From Anthopleura xanthogrammica (Eukaryota; Cnidaria; Anthozoa; Actiniaria; Actiniidae): a stretch of 64,000 bases of DNA. Position 1 is the first letter of the stretch; the number at the start of each line of letters is the position of its first letter. The stretch covers positions 434,001 to 498,000 of the forward strand of contig OZ025214.1 in NCBI GenBank assembly GCA_964019055.1, read 5' to 3'. Position numbers and translations under genes: made by a program. This document shows positions 48,401-57,393 of the stretch, piece after piece. The notes under the pieces were generated by a model. That model worked only from the letters and a program-made list of their open reading frames with translations. It was not told the origin of the DNA and did not search any database.

Positions 48401-49603
48401 TTCAACGTTGAGTGTTGTAGTTCCGATGGGTTTCATCAGCGATCCATCGAATAAACGAAGCTTAACCTCAGAGGGTTTTAGATGCGGGTTTCCGGTCTGA
48501 CGTACTCTTGACAGATCGTCGTAGCTGATGACATTGCACGTAGCTCCTGTATCCAGTTGACATTTTAGCGGCGTTCCTAAACGATGCGAATCGTTAAGAA
48601 AGTTCAAGTTTGTGAAAAGCTGTTTTCCTTGGCCTTTAACTGTAGATAATTCTTCGATGTGAAATATCGGTTCTTCGTCGGACGAAAGGTCATCCAGTCC
48701 GTCAACTGCGCGAACGTCACGTGTGTTGTGTTTTGACGATGAACAGACCGACGCGAAGTGATTCTTTTTTCCGCACGATCTGCATGCTAGTCCGTAGGCT
48801 GGGCAGTCTTTAAGCTTGTGGTCCGGTTGTCTTCCGCAGTGATAACACTTTTGTTTTGTGTTATTTTGGCTTCTTGAGGCTGAAGCGTTGTCCTTCGAAG
48901 CACGCGGTTTTGGCTTGTCACCTCTGGGGGGCGTATGTTTGTTGTTCTTTCTGTGTAGTTTTCCTTGTATGGCGTGTACATTTTCTACATCTTTACTGGA
49001 CTCTTTCATTGACTTGAGCTGTATATTTGCGATTTCACTTGATCTGCAAATGTTTATGGCTTTATCCAGAGTTAGTTTATCTTCTTTTAGTAAACGTAGT
49101 TTCGTTGCTTGGTCTCTAATTCCAAGTACTAGTTTGTCGCGTATAAGTTCCTCGGTCAGTGTTCCAAACTGACACGACGAAGCCAGTTTTCTTATTCTGT
49201 TCACGAACTCATCTGCGTTTTCCTGTTCGTTTTGTGAACAAAGATTGAAGACGTAGCGCTCGTAGACGACGTTGCGTTTGGGCGTAAAGTGAGCCTCTAG
49301 AGCTTTGATACACGTATCAACATCCTTTCTCTCGTCTTCGGTCAGCTTTAAGTTTAGGAATAGTTGCAAACAATCTTTTCCCATGACGGATCGTAGCGTT
49401 GCAAGTCGAATTCTCGGGTCTCTTCCGTCTAGTCCTGTTGCTACCTCGTAGTCTTGCCATTGCTGTTTAAAAAATTCCCAATTGGCAACTTTATCTCCCT
49501 GACATACCATCGGCGCTGGTACGGGAAAATTTGACGTAAAGTTCAACGAAGTTGAAGCTTGTCCAATCACAGACGATGACGGTCCTTTTTCTGTCTCTGG
49601 CAT
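45494..49603 (-). CDS. Gag-Pol polyprotein of the Ty3/gypsy element
   Basis: A single 1369-codon frame. Domains in order: a gag-like N-terminus, two zinc knuckles (CYHCG..C and CRSCGKKNHFASVC, about 250-285), a pepsin-type protease with DTGAT (about 350), reverse transcriptase with LRMPFGVNTAP and a DD centre in LRDDMLVIG (about 641), RNase H with QCDASEKGLG (about 790) and an integrase. The integrase has an HHCC zinc-binding part and a D,D35E core including MTDNGPQYTSREF (about 1130). Gag and Pol share one frame without a shift. The aromatic residue of the common YxDD motif is Leu here, a position that is variable in this gypsy lineage. No break is seen. Confidence 0.96.
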   Translation of the reverse strand: MPETEKGPSSSVIGQASTSLNFTSNFPVPAPMVCQGDKVANWEFFKQQWQDYEVATGLDGRDPRIRLATLRSVMGKDCLQLFLNLKLTEDERKDVDTCIKALEAHFTPKRNVVYERYVFNLCSQNEQENADEFVNRIRKLASSCQFGTLTEELIRDKLVLGIRDQATKLRLLKEDKLTLDKAINICRSSEIANIQLKSMKESSKDVENVHAIQGKLHRKNNKHTPPRGDKPKPRASKDNASASRSQNNTKQKCYHCGRQPDHKLKDCPAYGLACRSCGKKNHFASVCSSSKHNTRDVRAVDGLDDLSSDEEPIFHIEELSTVKGQGKQLFTNLNFLNDSHRLGTPLKCQLDTGATCNVISYDDLSRVRQTGNPHLKPSEVKLRLFDGSLMKPIGTTTLNVENNNQNKQIVEQLTFQVIKTNNKPLLSAETCEKLGLIQVNIAPLNSITNTNTSLLSREEIMDTYKDVFEGLGHIGNATFVLKENCTPVQHAPRRVPVALHTEVKDKIADLENKGIIKKETDPTDWISSMVVVAKPNKIRICLDPKDLNQALKRPKYQMPTLDELLPKLNNGKVFTTLDAKDGFYQISLDEQSSKLTTFWTPFGRYRYLRMPFGVNTAPEEFECKLQEKLADLPGVELLRDDMLVIGYGDTQEEAERNHDENLKALLNRAREVNLKLNAKKMNLRKTEVKFMGHVITKDGLKPDPEKIKAIQEMPKPTSKQELMSLLGFVNYLAKFMPKLAQVSQPLRNLTTKYAQFVWSSQHDKAFNEVKLLVTTHPVLRYYDVNEEVTLQCDASEKGLGATLLQNGQPVAFASRTLSLTEQRYAQIEKECLAIVFGCEKFSQYITRRAKVTVESDHKPLQSIFKKSLLEAPCRLQRMMLRLQRYNLEVIYKPGKQMYIADHLSRASAPDTGTPETKFQVFALELESTRPLTTVKISSERLAQLQKATEQDPVMQTLKTTVLTGWPSQRDEVPVHIREFWNFRDELTLHNGVLFKNQRIIIPKALRREVTARIHSSHLGIESCLRKARDLVFWPSMNSEIKETITNCSVCAEYQAKQQRQPMQSHQIPDRPWSRLSSDMFTLKNKEYVVLVDSYSDFVEVRQLKTTTSATLIEFYKEQFSRHGIPDVLMTDNGPQYTSREFADFAREWEFKHLSSSPHHSRSNGKAESAVKIVQNLFKKAIADNKDPWLALLDYRNTPTEGIKTSPCQRLMSRRTRTLVPVSTNLLYPEIVSGVQDSIELKRQKAKIYFDKKATQLPELETGQEVRVTDKRKKTWQLGTCLDQLSDRSYLVQANDQVVRRNREDLRPRVDTATPTSVVDETVRELDQPASNAQATTQPASNAQATPQQTPARRTSSRTVKLPARFKDYV

Positions 49604-49628
49604 CGCGGAATCGTGTATTTAAAAGTTT

Positions 49629-49641
49629 ACTTCTGACACCA
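49629..49641 (-). other. Primer binding site, tRNA-Leu type
   Basis: Adjacent to the 5' LTR, the element strand reads TGGTGTCAGAAGT. This is complementary to the 3' end of animal tRNA-Leu(CAA) including CCA (..ACTTCTGACACCA). tRNA-Leu priming is known for SURL/Mag-type elements. Confidence 0.8.
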
Positions 49642-49783
49642 TGTTTCGTTATCAAGCAATAACACTGAGTTGTTGTGTGCCGGAGGCCATGTTTAATCAA
49701 CTGAGCTTCATGTGTATACAAACGTGACTCATATACTAATTCGTTAATCATTAACTTAACTACCGGAAGTGCATATCGTAACA
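49642..49783 (-). repeat. 5' LTR of the Ty3/gypsy element
   Basis: 142 bp, by eye identical to 45146-45287. It is followed on the plus strand by the second AATAC copy (49784-49788). Confidence 0.95.
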
Positions 49784-49788
49784 AATAC

Positions 49789-50433
49789 TGCATGGGCATG
49801 AAAAGAGCTTTTGAATCATTGCTAACAGAACAATACAGCTCATTTATTCTAACAGTTGGTTGTATTGCTGTCGGTATTATTTACTGTACTGATAATGGCC
49901 ATTTTAAAGTGTTTGACTCTCATGCTAGAGATGTTTATGGTAAGAGTCATCTTCAAGGGACATGTGTATTATTAGATATATCATCTATAGAGAATTTAGT
50001 GCAATACTTTCAAGGTTTATATGGAGCAACTGATCTTTATGAATTAAAAGGTCTAAAAATTACAAAATATGACATTGCAACAAGCAACAGTGTAAAAGAC
50101 ATAAGTACACCAGATCAACACAACTGTTCCAAAGAGCAATGTTTTGCAACAGCTCTTTATTCAATATGTTACTCAATCATTTCACCTTGTAGTTACTGGA
50201 ACTCAAATACTTTAGATGCAATCATTAAAAATGGATCTCAGCTTCACAATACAATAGATAATGAAACTTGTTTAACACCTGTTGAACTTGACAGTGTTAA
50301 CATTTTTGGCACTAACATAAATGTAAACATTAATGAGATAAGTCACAGAGAACTACATAATTCAACTGAAAGCAGGATATCTTTACAGACCTTGATTTTA
50401 AGGAACCACAGTGGAAAAACAGGATTTTTATGA
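49789..50433 (+). pseudogene. 3' part of the interrupted 2A/C76-like ORF
   Basis: This resumes in the same reading frame as 43604-45145 once the element and one AATAC copy are discounted (4643 bp). It carries FKVFDSHARDVYG, which supplies the Asp/His pair expected of a C76-like protease, and LLDISSIENLVQYF. After about 100 residues a second Cys segment (KEQCFATALYSICYSI) hints at a further related module, cut short by a stop at 50431-50433. Whether that stop is the true end is unknown. Written as two pieces because the insertion separates them. Confidence 0.7.
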
Positions 50434-51486
50434 TGGACTTCAAGTTGTTACTGTATAATTTGTATTTATCAACAAAATAAAAAGAAAAGTCTCGCGTACC
50501 ACAAAGGAAATGGGCTTCCAACCATCGAAATTATGTATGATTAACAGCTTCACGCCTGCATGCAGTGAACTGGATTCTCTGTGCTTTGACGTTTTTGTCC
50601 ACAGGGAGCCCAACTTACATAATAGTAAAAATATGAACGCTACTGATATCTGACACTAAGCTGCCCCCGCTTTGATTTATTACCTTTTAAACATGCTGGA
50701 AAATACGTTTACTTGTCTTAAATAGAGACTGAGATGAAATATTAGAGAAGAAAAGTATACCCTCTTCAGTCAGTTACCAAATACCGACATCCTTTCCCTT
50801 CTCCCTCCCCACTTCCCTTCCTCTCCGGTAAGCTGATAAAAATGATGTAATTATAATATACAGTAGAGAAAAAATCGAAAAATTATTTTATCTCCATTGG
50901 CCGTTTTACTATCGGGGACGCTTTAAAATTTGAACAAAAGATTTTGCTACAGAAAAAAAAACTTCTTCATACAGCGTTACCAAAAATTTTAAAAACATCA
51001 CAGCCCATCGCCACCACGCAAATCACGTGGTCACGCGTTTTTGCCCCGTCCTCCCTTAACGAAACCCGAGTTAACGCTTCATTAGCGTCTAGTTCTATAT
51101 AAAATGAAAATAAGGTGAATCATAGTTAGATATATTAATGATTGATTAATTAATGATATCTTAATATTATTAAGATGAAGAGATCGGAGTTTACTGAATG
51201 TTTCTAGTTTTCCGTTTTTCCAATTGCGAATTATTTTATTTTTTTAGTCAATTCCTATTTTCTGTTTAAAATGAATATTTAAGGGGATATTTGGTATATT
51301 AATAAATTATAAATATATTGAAGATAATGATGACAGTGTTTACTACGCACGCGCAGGAGTTCTCATAAGGAACGGTTACCAAGCTCAAACAAACATGGCA
51401 TCAAACATTATTTTGATTGTGAATGATCTTGTATTATCTTCCAAAATACGCGCTAACCACCTGTGCGATCTGGTAGATTAGTCTTT
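50434..51486. other. Intergenic region before CCDC125
   Basis: AT-rich. It contains the possible right terminus of a TIR element (50599-50615) and no exon. Confidence 0.5.
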
Positions 51487-54400
51487 ATGGAAGCATGTGA
51501 TGTTCTGGATGACGAGGATTTTACAGAATCGGATGATTTGGGACTTGGATTTGGCTTCAAACCGGGTGGTTTACCGCCACTTCCCGTCAAATCAGCTGAT
51601 GAAAATATTGAAAACACGATAAAAACACCACAATCTTTACCAAGTACACCAAGCCCTGATACTACAGAAAAACCATTAATACACGAGGACCAAGCTGTTA
51701 AAGATATTCTCTCTCGGTTGAGTTCGTGGACGTTCTCAAACTTAATTGAAAAAATTACTTCACTGAGTCGAGATTCACGAAACAAAAAAGAAACCGTCCA
51801 AGATAAAGTTACTGCTGGTGGCACTATTCAATCTTCTTGTAAAAAATGTCAAAAATCCGGCCATAGCTGGAAGGGAAGACGAAGAAGAAACAGTGATAGT
51901 GCAGTGGATGATGGTGGTAAAAGAGATAAAGACACCTTACGAAGGACTATGTCAGTTCGTGGTGAGGTTTTTGACGTTTGATATTTTGATATCGAGAAAG
52001 AGAGTTTAGTTGTTTTATTTCTGGTACCCTGAAGTTTAAAGTAGGAGTGGCATAACAAATATATAACTTTATAATTATGATAAAATCACAAGTCGGAAAG
52101 AAAAAGAAAAATTTTTTTGACTTCAAAAAGTATGTAATTGCGATAATATTAACTATCAATATACGTCCGGGTGTGGATAAACGTATCAACTATAAACATG
52201 AAAATCAAAACTCCCAAACAATTAGCTTGTTTAATTATTTTTGGTATTATTATTGCTTTGTTATATAAATTATATCTTATTTAGAAACAGTTTATAGTAT
52301 CTAAATTGGAACACGTTTACAGATATATTGGATGGTTAATTGGTTATGTTAGAATTAAGATGATCGTATTAATTATCAGTGAATGTAAAGTGTGGTTTTT
52401 TTTTTTCCAGAGAAAACATGGAATTATTTTCAAGACCATGATTATAAAAATCTACAGTATAAACTACAGAAGGCAAAAGAGGTAGAACAATGGTGATTGA
52501 TATGTGATGATGGTGATGATAGAATGATGATGATGTTGAGGGTGAGGGTGGTGATGATGATGACAATGATGGTAATGATGATGGTGGTGGTCACCACGAC
52601 AATGATGATGATGATGGTAATGATGATGGTGATAATGTTGATGGTGATAATGATGATGACGATGGTGGTGGTGGCGATGTTGATGATGATGGTGGTGGTG
52701 GTGGCGATGTTGATGATGATGATGGTGGTGGTGATGATGATGATGATGATGGCAGTGATGATGGTGGCGATGATGATGTTGATGATGATGATGATTGTAG
52801 TGGCGATGATGATGTTGATGATGGTGATGATGTTGGTGGTGAAGAGGTTGGGGAGGATGTTAGTGATGATGGTCATGATAAGGATAACCATCATGATGAA
52901 ACTGATTAATAATACAATTAACAATAAATGGTAAATATATTGTATTTCCTGATACAGGAGATAGCAGTGCTCAGCGATAACCTAGAGCTTTGTCAGAAAG
53001 AGTTAATTGACAAGTATGGTGCTATGAAAGAAATCCACATGCAGTCTCGGCTTGAACAAGCACAGAATAGGAAAATGACAAAGAAGGCACTTGAAGCAAG
53101 CAAACAGCTTGAACAAGTGAGTGTTATTCCCTTTTGAGGGATTATATATGGATCTTTTATCGAACTACAAACGTTAGCTTCAGTTATCAATCTAAGTTGA
53201 TATTATGACACAATTATTGCTTGGCGTCAATCAGCTGAATGAATCTCATTATAACTAAGCACCTACAATTACAGGCAAACACTGCCCGTCATGTGCTATC
53301 AACTAGAGAGTATTCTATTGCCTGGTATCAACCAGCTGAATGCATCTGATTACCAGCCTACAATTACAGGCAAACACTGCCCGTCATGTGCTATCATCCA
53401 GAGAGTATTCTATTGCTTGGTATCAACCAGCTGAATGAATGTCATTAATCTCATTAGCAGCCTTCATTGAGGGACAAAGGCTGTCCTCCACATGACCTCC
53501 ACACTCAATCATCCATCTACATTACCATTGGAACTTTTCATTGAGCTGTAAAAATTCCACACCAGACAGTAAATGATGTCTGTGGATAATTATCAACCTA
53601 TTATTCATTCTATTTTGTATTGTCTAAATAGGATGTGAACTTACTACAATGGGAGTTGGAACTAAAACAGAGCTACTTGATGGACAGTGAACAAACATGG
53701 GCACAGAGGTTTGACCGAGTGGCAACAGAAAATGCAGCTCTTCTTGTTGCACTACATGCAAGATCTGATGAACTCAGAAAACTGGCACTTGATAGAATAG
53801 GTTTGTAGGCTTACCATGCAGGATATCCATACTCGTTGGTATACTGTACTAGCTCACATTCAGTCTAGAAGAGAGAGAGAGTGTGTGTGTTATTTGTCTA
53901 TTACATATAATAAGAGTGCAGCCATAATCACATGCAACATACAGGCAACCACCAATGTTGGGGATCACCAATATATGCTCAACATTGTATTATGCCCAGT
54001 AAGGTGAGAAAAGCGGCAGGGTTATGACCACATCTACCTATCCATCTTTATGCTCACTGAGGTGCTTATAAATTCATATGTTGGAAGATAAAATATGATA
54101 TAAGTGAAATAATGTTGTATTTTCAGCATTGATACGAGAGCGTGATGAACTTGCTGCTGCCCTAGAAGTGAAGGACAGAATCAAAGGGGAATCAGATACA
54201 CCTGGTGAAGAAGGACCATTTTCAAGTGAAGAGATTATTGTTGAGGTAAAACAAAAAAGAATCCTAGAAAATATCCACATTTGAGCGTCTAGGATTTAGG
54301 TTAAAGTTGTCAAGTGAAAACAGAGGGAAAACTGAAAATGAAAAACGAAAAAAAATTATGTATATGAATTATCAAGAAAGCAGCTGAAATTAATTTTCAG

Positions 54401-56016
54401 GAACTTTGACAATAATTGACCCATTTATTTCCTGATAGCTGGCAACTCTTGGTGCTTGTCAGTGCAGAGGTCAAAACCAGGAGCCTTGTGCATGTGCAAG
54501 GGCTGCCGTAGAAGCCAAGAGAGAGTTTGGAAGACTAGAAAAACAGGTGTGTGAGTTTGATAACCAATAAACTTAGATTGTGAAGTTTTTATCGATACCC
54601 TGAAACAACCTCTGGGCTGATCTAAATCAGAGGATGGGTCACTCACAGATCGAATTGGAATTTAGCGTGTAAGGTTTTGCAGAGGGAGGGAAACTGGAGA
54701 ACCCGAAGAAAACCCTCAAATGCTTTTCCTTGACCCTTTCCTCCATAAGACTTGTGTCGCGTTTTTCTTACAACACTTTTTGATATCTTCTTTTTCCCGC
54801 TGTAGTTGGAAGTATCTCGAACCAGCGAAGATGAAGCTCGCCTTACTGCTGATGCGTATCGTATGGCTTTCGACCAACAACTAACTAAGAATTCATCCCT
54901 TATCTACGATTTACTGCACAAGTCAGTACCTTGGAGAAAAACACTGCTGCTAACGAAAAAGAAACAACTAGAACCGAAACCCGACTCGCTGGACAGTAAT
55001 GAGGAAGAATTTATAAAGTTAATGAAAACACGTGATGACCGACTTGTTCAAAGACTGGTGGACATGGTTAGTGTTGATGTTCATGATGATGATGATGGTG
55101 ATGGTGATGGTGATGCATGATTATCATGATTATGATGACCGACTTGTTCAAAGACTGGTGGACATGGTTAGTGTTGATGTTCATGATGATGTTGATGGTG
55201 ATGGTGATGGTGATGCATGATTATCATGATGATGATGATGACCGACTTGTTCAAAGACTGGTGGACATGGTTAGTGTTGTGTTGATGATGTTGCTAACGA
55301 TGATGTTGTTGGCGACGACGGTGATATCGGTGATGTTGTTGATGACAATGATGAAAATGATAAAGTCAGTTGCTGATTATATTGGTCATGGTGATGTTGC
55401 TGTCGGTGATGAAAATGAAGATGTTGGTGGTGATGATGATGATGGTGATGATGATGTTGGCGATGATGATGATGTTGGTGGTGATGATGATGATGTTGGT
55501 GGCGATGATGATGATGTTGGCGATGATGATGATGTTGGTGGTGATGATGATGATGTTGGTGGTGATGATGATGATGGTGATGATGATGTTGGCGATGATG
55601 ATGATGTTGGTGGTGATGATGATGATGTTGGTGGCGATGATGATGCTAACGATGAGGATGGTGCATGCTGCTGCTGCTGCTGAAGATGATAATGATGCAA
55701 TGTAATAATGATAACGTAGCTGGTGATGATGACGATGTTACTGATGATGATGTTGGTGGTGATGATGTTGATGCTTCTGCATGGTGTTAGTGATGCTGAT
55801 GATATTCAGTTGCCATATGTATTTTTTTCTACTTAGCTGAGTGACAAAATGGAAGCACTTGCACATCAGAAAATGGCAACCAAAATGCTAGCAAGCAAGA
55901 TACGTGAACAAGAACGAGTAATCCAGAGATATCGTCTGTCAGAGGAAATGAAACTACTCTCATCAGAAGACGTCAGTGAACAAGAATATGAACCAGAAGC
56001 TCCTGTTACTGTATAG
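51487..56016 (+). CDS. CCDC125: Coiled-coil domain-containing protein 125 homologue, eight exons
   Basis: Exons 51487-51961, 52411-52481, 52958-53116, 53632-53800, 54127-54245, 54439-54546, 54806-55066 and 55837-56016 join in phase into 513 residues; human CCDC125 is 511. The acidic N-terminus has LGLGFGFKPGGLPPLP, matching the family's LGxGxGxKPGG. Long coiled coils follow (LSDNLELCQKELIDKYGAMK and later exons). The signature LATLGACQCRGQNQEPCACA is the diagnostic Cys motif of CCDC125. Vertebrate CCDC125 is linked to cell motility and Rho GTPase control; transfer of that role is inference. Introns 2 and 7 are filled with GAT-type microsatellites. Confidence 0.93.
52497..52905. repeat. GAT/GGT-rich microsatellite in CCDC125 intron 2
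   Basis: About 400 bp of imperfect GATGAT, GATGGT and GGTGGT units. Long ORFs on both strands here are artefacts of three-base periodicity. Confidence 0.95.
53262..53448. repeat. Tandem duplication, about 105 bp, two copies
   Basis: CCTACAATTACAGGCAAACACTGCCCGTCATGTGCTATCA..AGAGAGTATTCTATTGC..GGTATCAACCAGCTGAATG is present twice in CCDC125 intron 3, with a further partial copy just upstream. Confidence 0.85.
54590..54725 (-). mobile_element. tRNA-derived SINE fragment (reverse)
   Basis: CCCTGAAACAACCTCTGGGC, ACTCACAGATCGAATTGGAATTTAG and GGAGAACCCGAAGAAAACCCT match the tail and body of the other copies. The tRNA-like head is missing. Confidence 0.75.
55028..55280 (+). repeat. Triplicated exon-7 end and splice donor in CCDC125
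   Basis: The block GATGACCGACTTGTTCAAAG..ACATGGTTAGTGTT occurs at about 55034, 55134 and 55239. The first copy is the coding end of exon 7 plus its donor (ATG|GTTAGT). The other two repeat both the coding bases and the donor inside the intron. Confidence 0.9.
55080..55800. repeat. GAT/GTT/GGC-type microsatellite in CCDC125 intron 7
   Basis: Imperfect GATGATGATGTTGGTGGTGA-type units fill most of the intron, with higher-order repeats near 55425-55650 and a short (GCT)n run near 55667. Confidence 0.95.
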
Positions 56017-57393
56017 GAGGGCGAAAGAATGACCTATCCAGAGATATCGTCTGCCTCATCACAGGGCGAGCTACATGTAGACTATGTTACTAATAACGCG
56101 CGCCAGAGACAAAGACCCCTCACTCATTTCCGCAGTACTGCTACAAGTTACCGGTCATACAGATTCGGCAACATTGACAAATGTGAAATTTCCTTGTTGA
56201 CAAGATTTGTATTTTTTGTATATCCATGCCATACAATCGGTTCACGTTATTATTGTTATGGTCGTATAAAGAGTCATTGTATCAATTTACAGCAAATTGG
56301 ATCCAGATTTTCATTCGCGGTTTTTTTGGTGGGGGTAGGGGACGGGAAGGGAGATTCAATCCTGGGTTATAATGAGATTAGAAGCAATGAGATTATTTAT
56401 GCAATGATCTAAAAACAACAAAATCGATAGATTACTAAAAGTACACAAAATTAATTGTACATAAAATTATAACAAAGTATTTATTTTGGTTGTAAATTTA
56501 AGGATTTAAAAGGTACATAAAAGAAAATAAAGAGATTTTTACGAAATCGAAGGAAGATTTCCTTAGTTTAGAGTTGTTACTGGTCCCGTGTATAGAATTG
56601 TTTCTGTCTCTTCTTGTTAAAATAGGAATAATTATCAAGCTAGAAACACGTTGGATAAGTATTTGTATACAACCTTACACTCTTAAAGCCGAAGTAGTAT
56701 GGAAGGGCCGTTTGTTCCAATAAACTAATCTCATTTTATAATATGGCAGTAAATGGCCTATTGTTGTAAACGAGTTTTGTTTTCTCTGGTGAATGAAATC
56801 TTTAGATATTTCATTTTCTATCTTTGTTAGCTTATGGCACTTAGACCTCGTTTCCATTCTATTGTTTTAACTTATTTAATGCGTAAGCGTGTATCCGGTT
56901 ACACAGCCAAGTCCTACTACTTCTCTTCTTCCTTCAGACTAATCTGAAACATAGCCTCACGGAACTCATCTTGATCCATCAAAACCGGATATTACTAATA
57001 TGACTAAATTGGATTTTTTTGCACATAAAATTTGGCTACTTTTAAGTTTTGCTATTTTGCTATTTTACTACTTTTTGCTTTATCGAAATTATCATAATTT
57101 TTAAATTCTTAAATACCTCACAAAGGGATAAAAATATATTTCTTCCCTTTATAAACGAACATCTGAACCTTCATTCATACGTTCATTCCACCCTCCCCTC
57201 CCTGATGACAATCAATTATGTTAATAATCAATCATTACATTTCTTCTTCCGGGTCGTGCGTTAAATCAGCATTAAACGAGCGACGTAATAGATTGATGCT
57301 GATGCTGATACTCTGCCTTGAATCATATCTCGTTTATTATTTATGATTCATAATTAACTCACCTCAAAGACTTGGTAGATTATTCTTCAAGAT
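56017..57393. other. Intergenic region between CCDC125 and the SLP-76-like gene
   Basis: It contains the CCDC125 3' region and a second copy of the dispersed 190-bp repeat at 56690-56880. Open frames here (for example 56029-56412) show no family motif or splice context. Confidence 0.5.
56690..56880. mobile_element. Dispersed 190-bp repeat, copy 2
   Basis: It shares GAAGTAGTATGGAAGGGC, AAATGGCCTATTGTTGTAAA, TTTTCTCTGGTGAATG and TTATGGCACTTAGACCTCGT with 31430-31630, at equal spacing and orientation. Confidence 0.85.

Larger units (their letters stand above)
45146..49783 (-). mobile_element. Complete LTR retrotransposon, Ty3/gypsy, Mag/SURL-like
   Basis: 4638 bp with 142-bp LTRs, 5-bp target duplication AATAC on both sides, a tRNA-Leu-type primer site, a polypurine tract and one uninterrupted gag-pol frame. 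It is inserted in antisense orientation into the 2A/peptidase ORF. Identical-looking LTRs and an intact frame point to a very recent insertion. Confidence 0.96.
43468..50615. mobile_element. Candidate TIR-bounded element carrying the 2A/peptidase ORF (tentative)
   Basis: The left motif ACTCGGGGTTCCTGTGG at 43468 and the right motif CCACAGGGAGCCCAACT ending at 50615 are imperfect inverted repeats. They resemble the perfect termini of the MITE at 14840-15080. They bracket the interrupted 2A/C76-like ORF and nothing else. No target duplication is evident, and the motif also occurs singly, so this is a hypothesis. Confidence 0.35.

Noticed and set aside
47865..49172. Plus-strand ORFs of 104-211 codons opposite the gypsy element
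   Set aside because: Shadows of the gag-pol frame on the other strand.
52497..52934. Long Met/Val- and Ile/Thr-rich ORFs on both strands
   Set aside because: They are translations of a GAT-type microsatellite inside a CCDC125 intron.
55117..55705. Asp/Gly-rich 188-codon ORF and overlapping Met- or Ser-rich ORFs
   Set aside because: Three-base repeat DNA in CCDC125 intron 7; only the first bases belong to a duplicated exon end.
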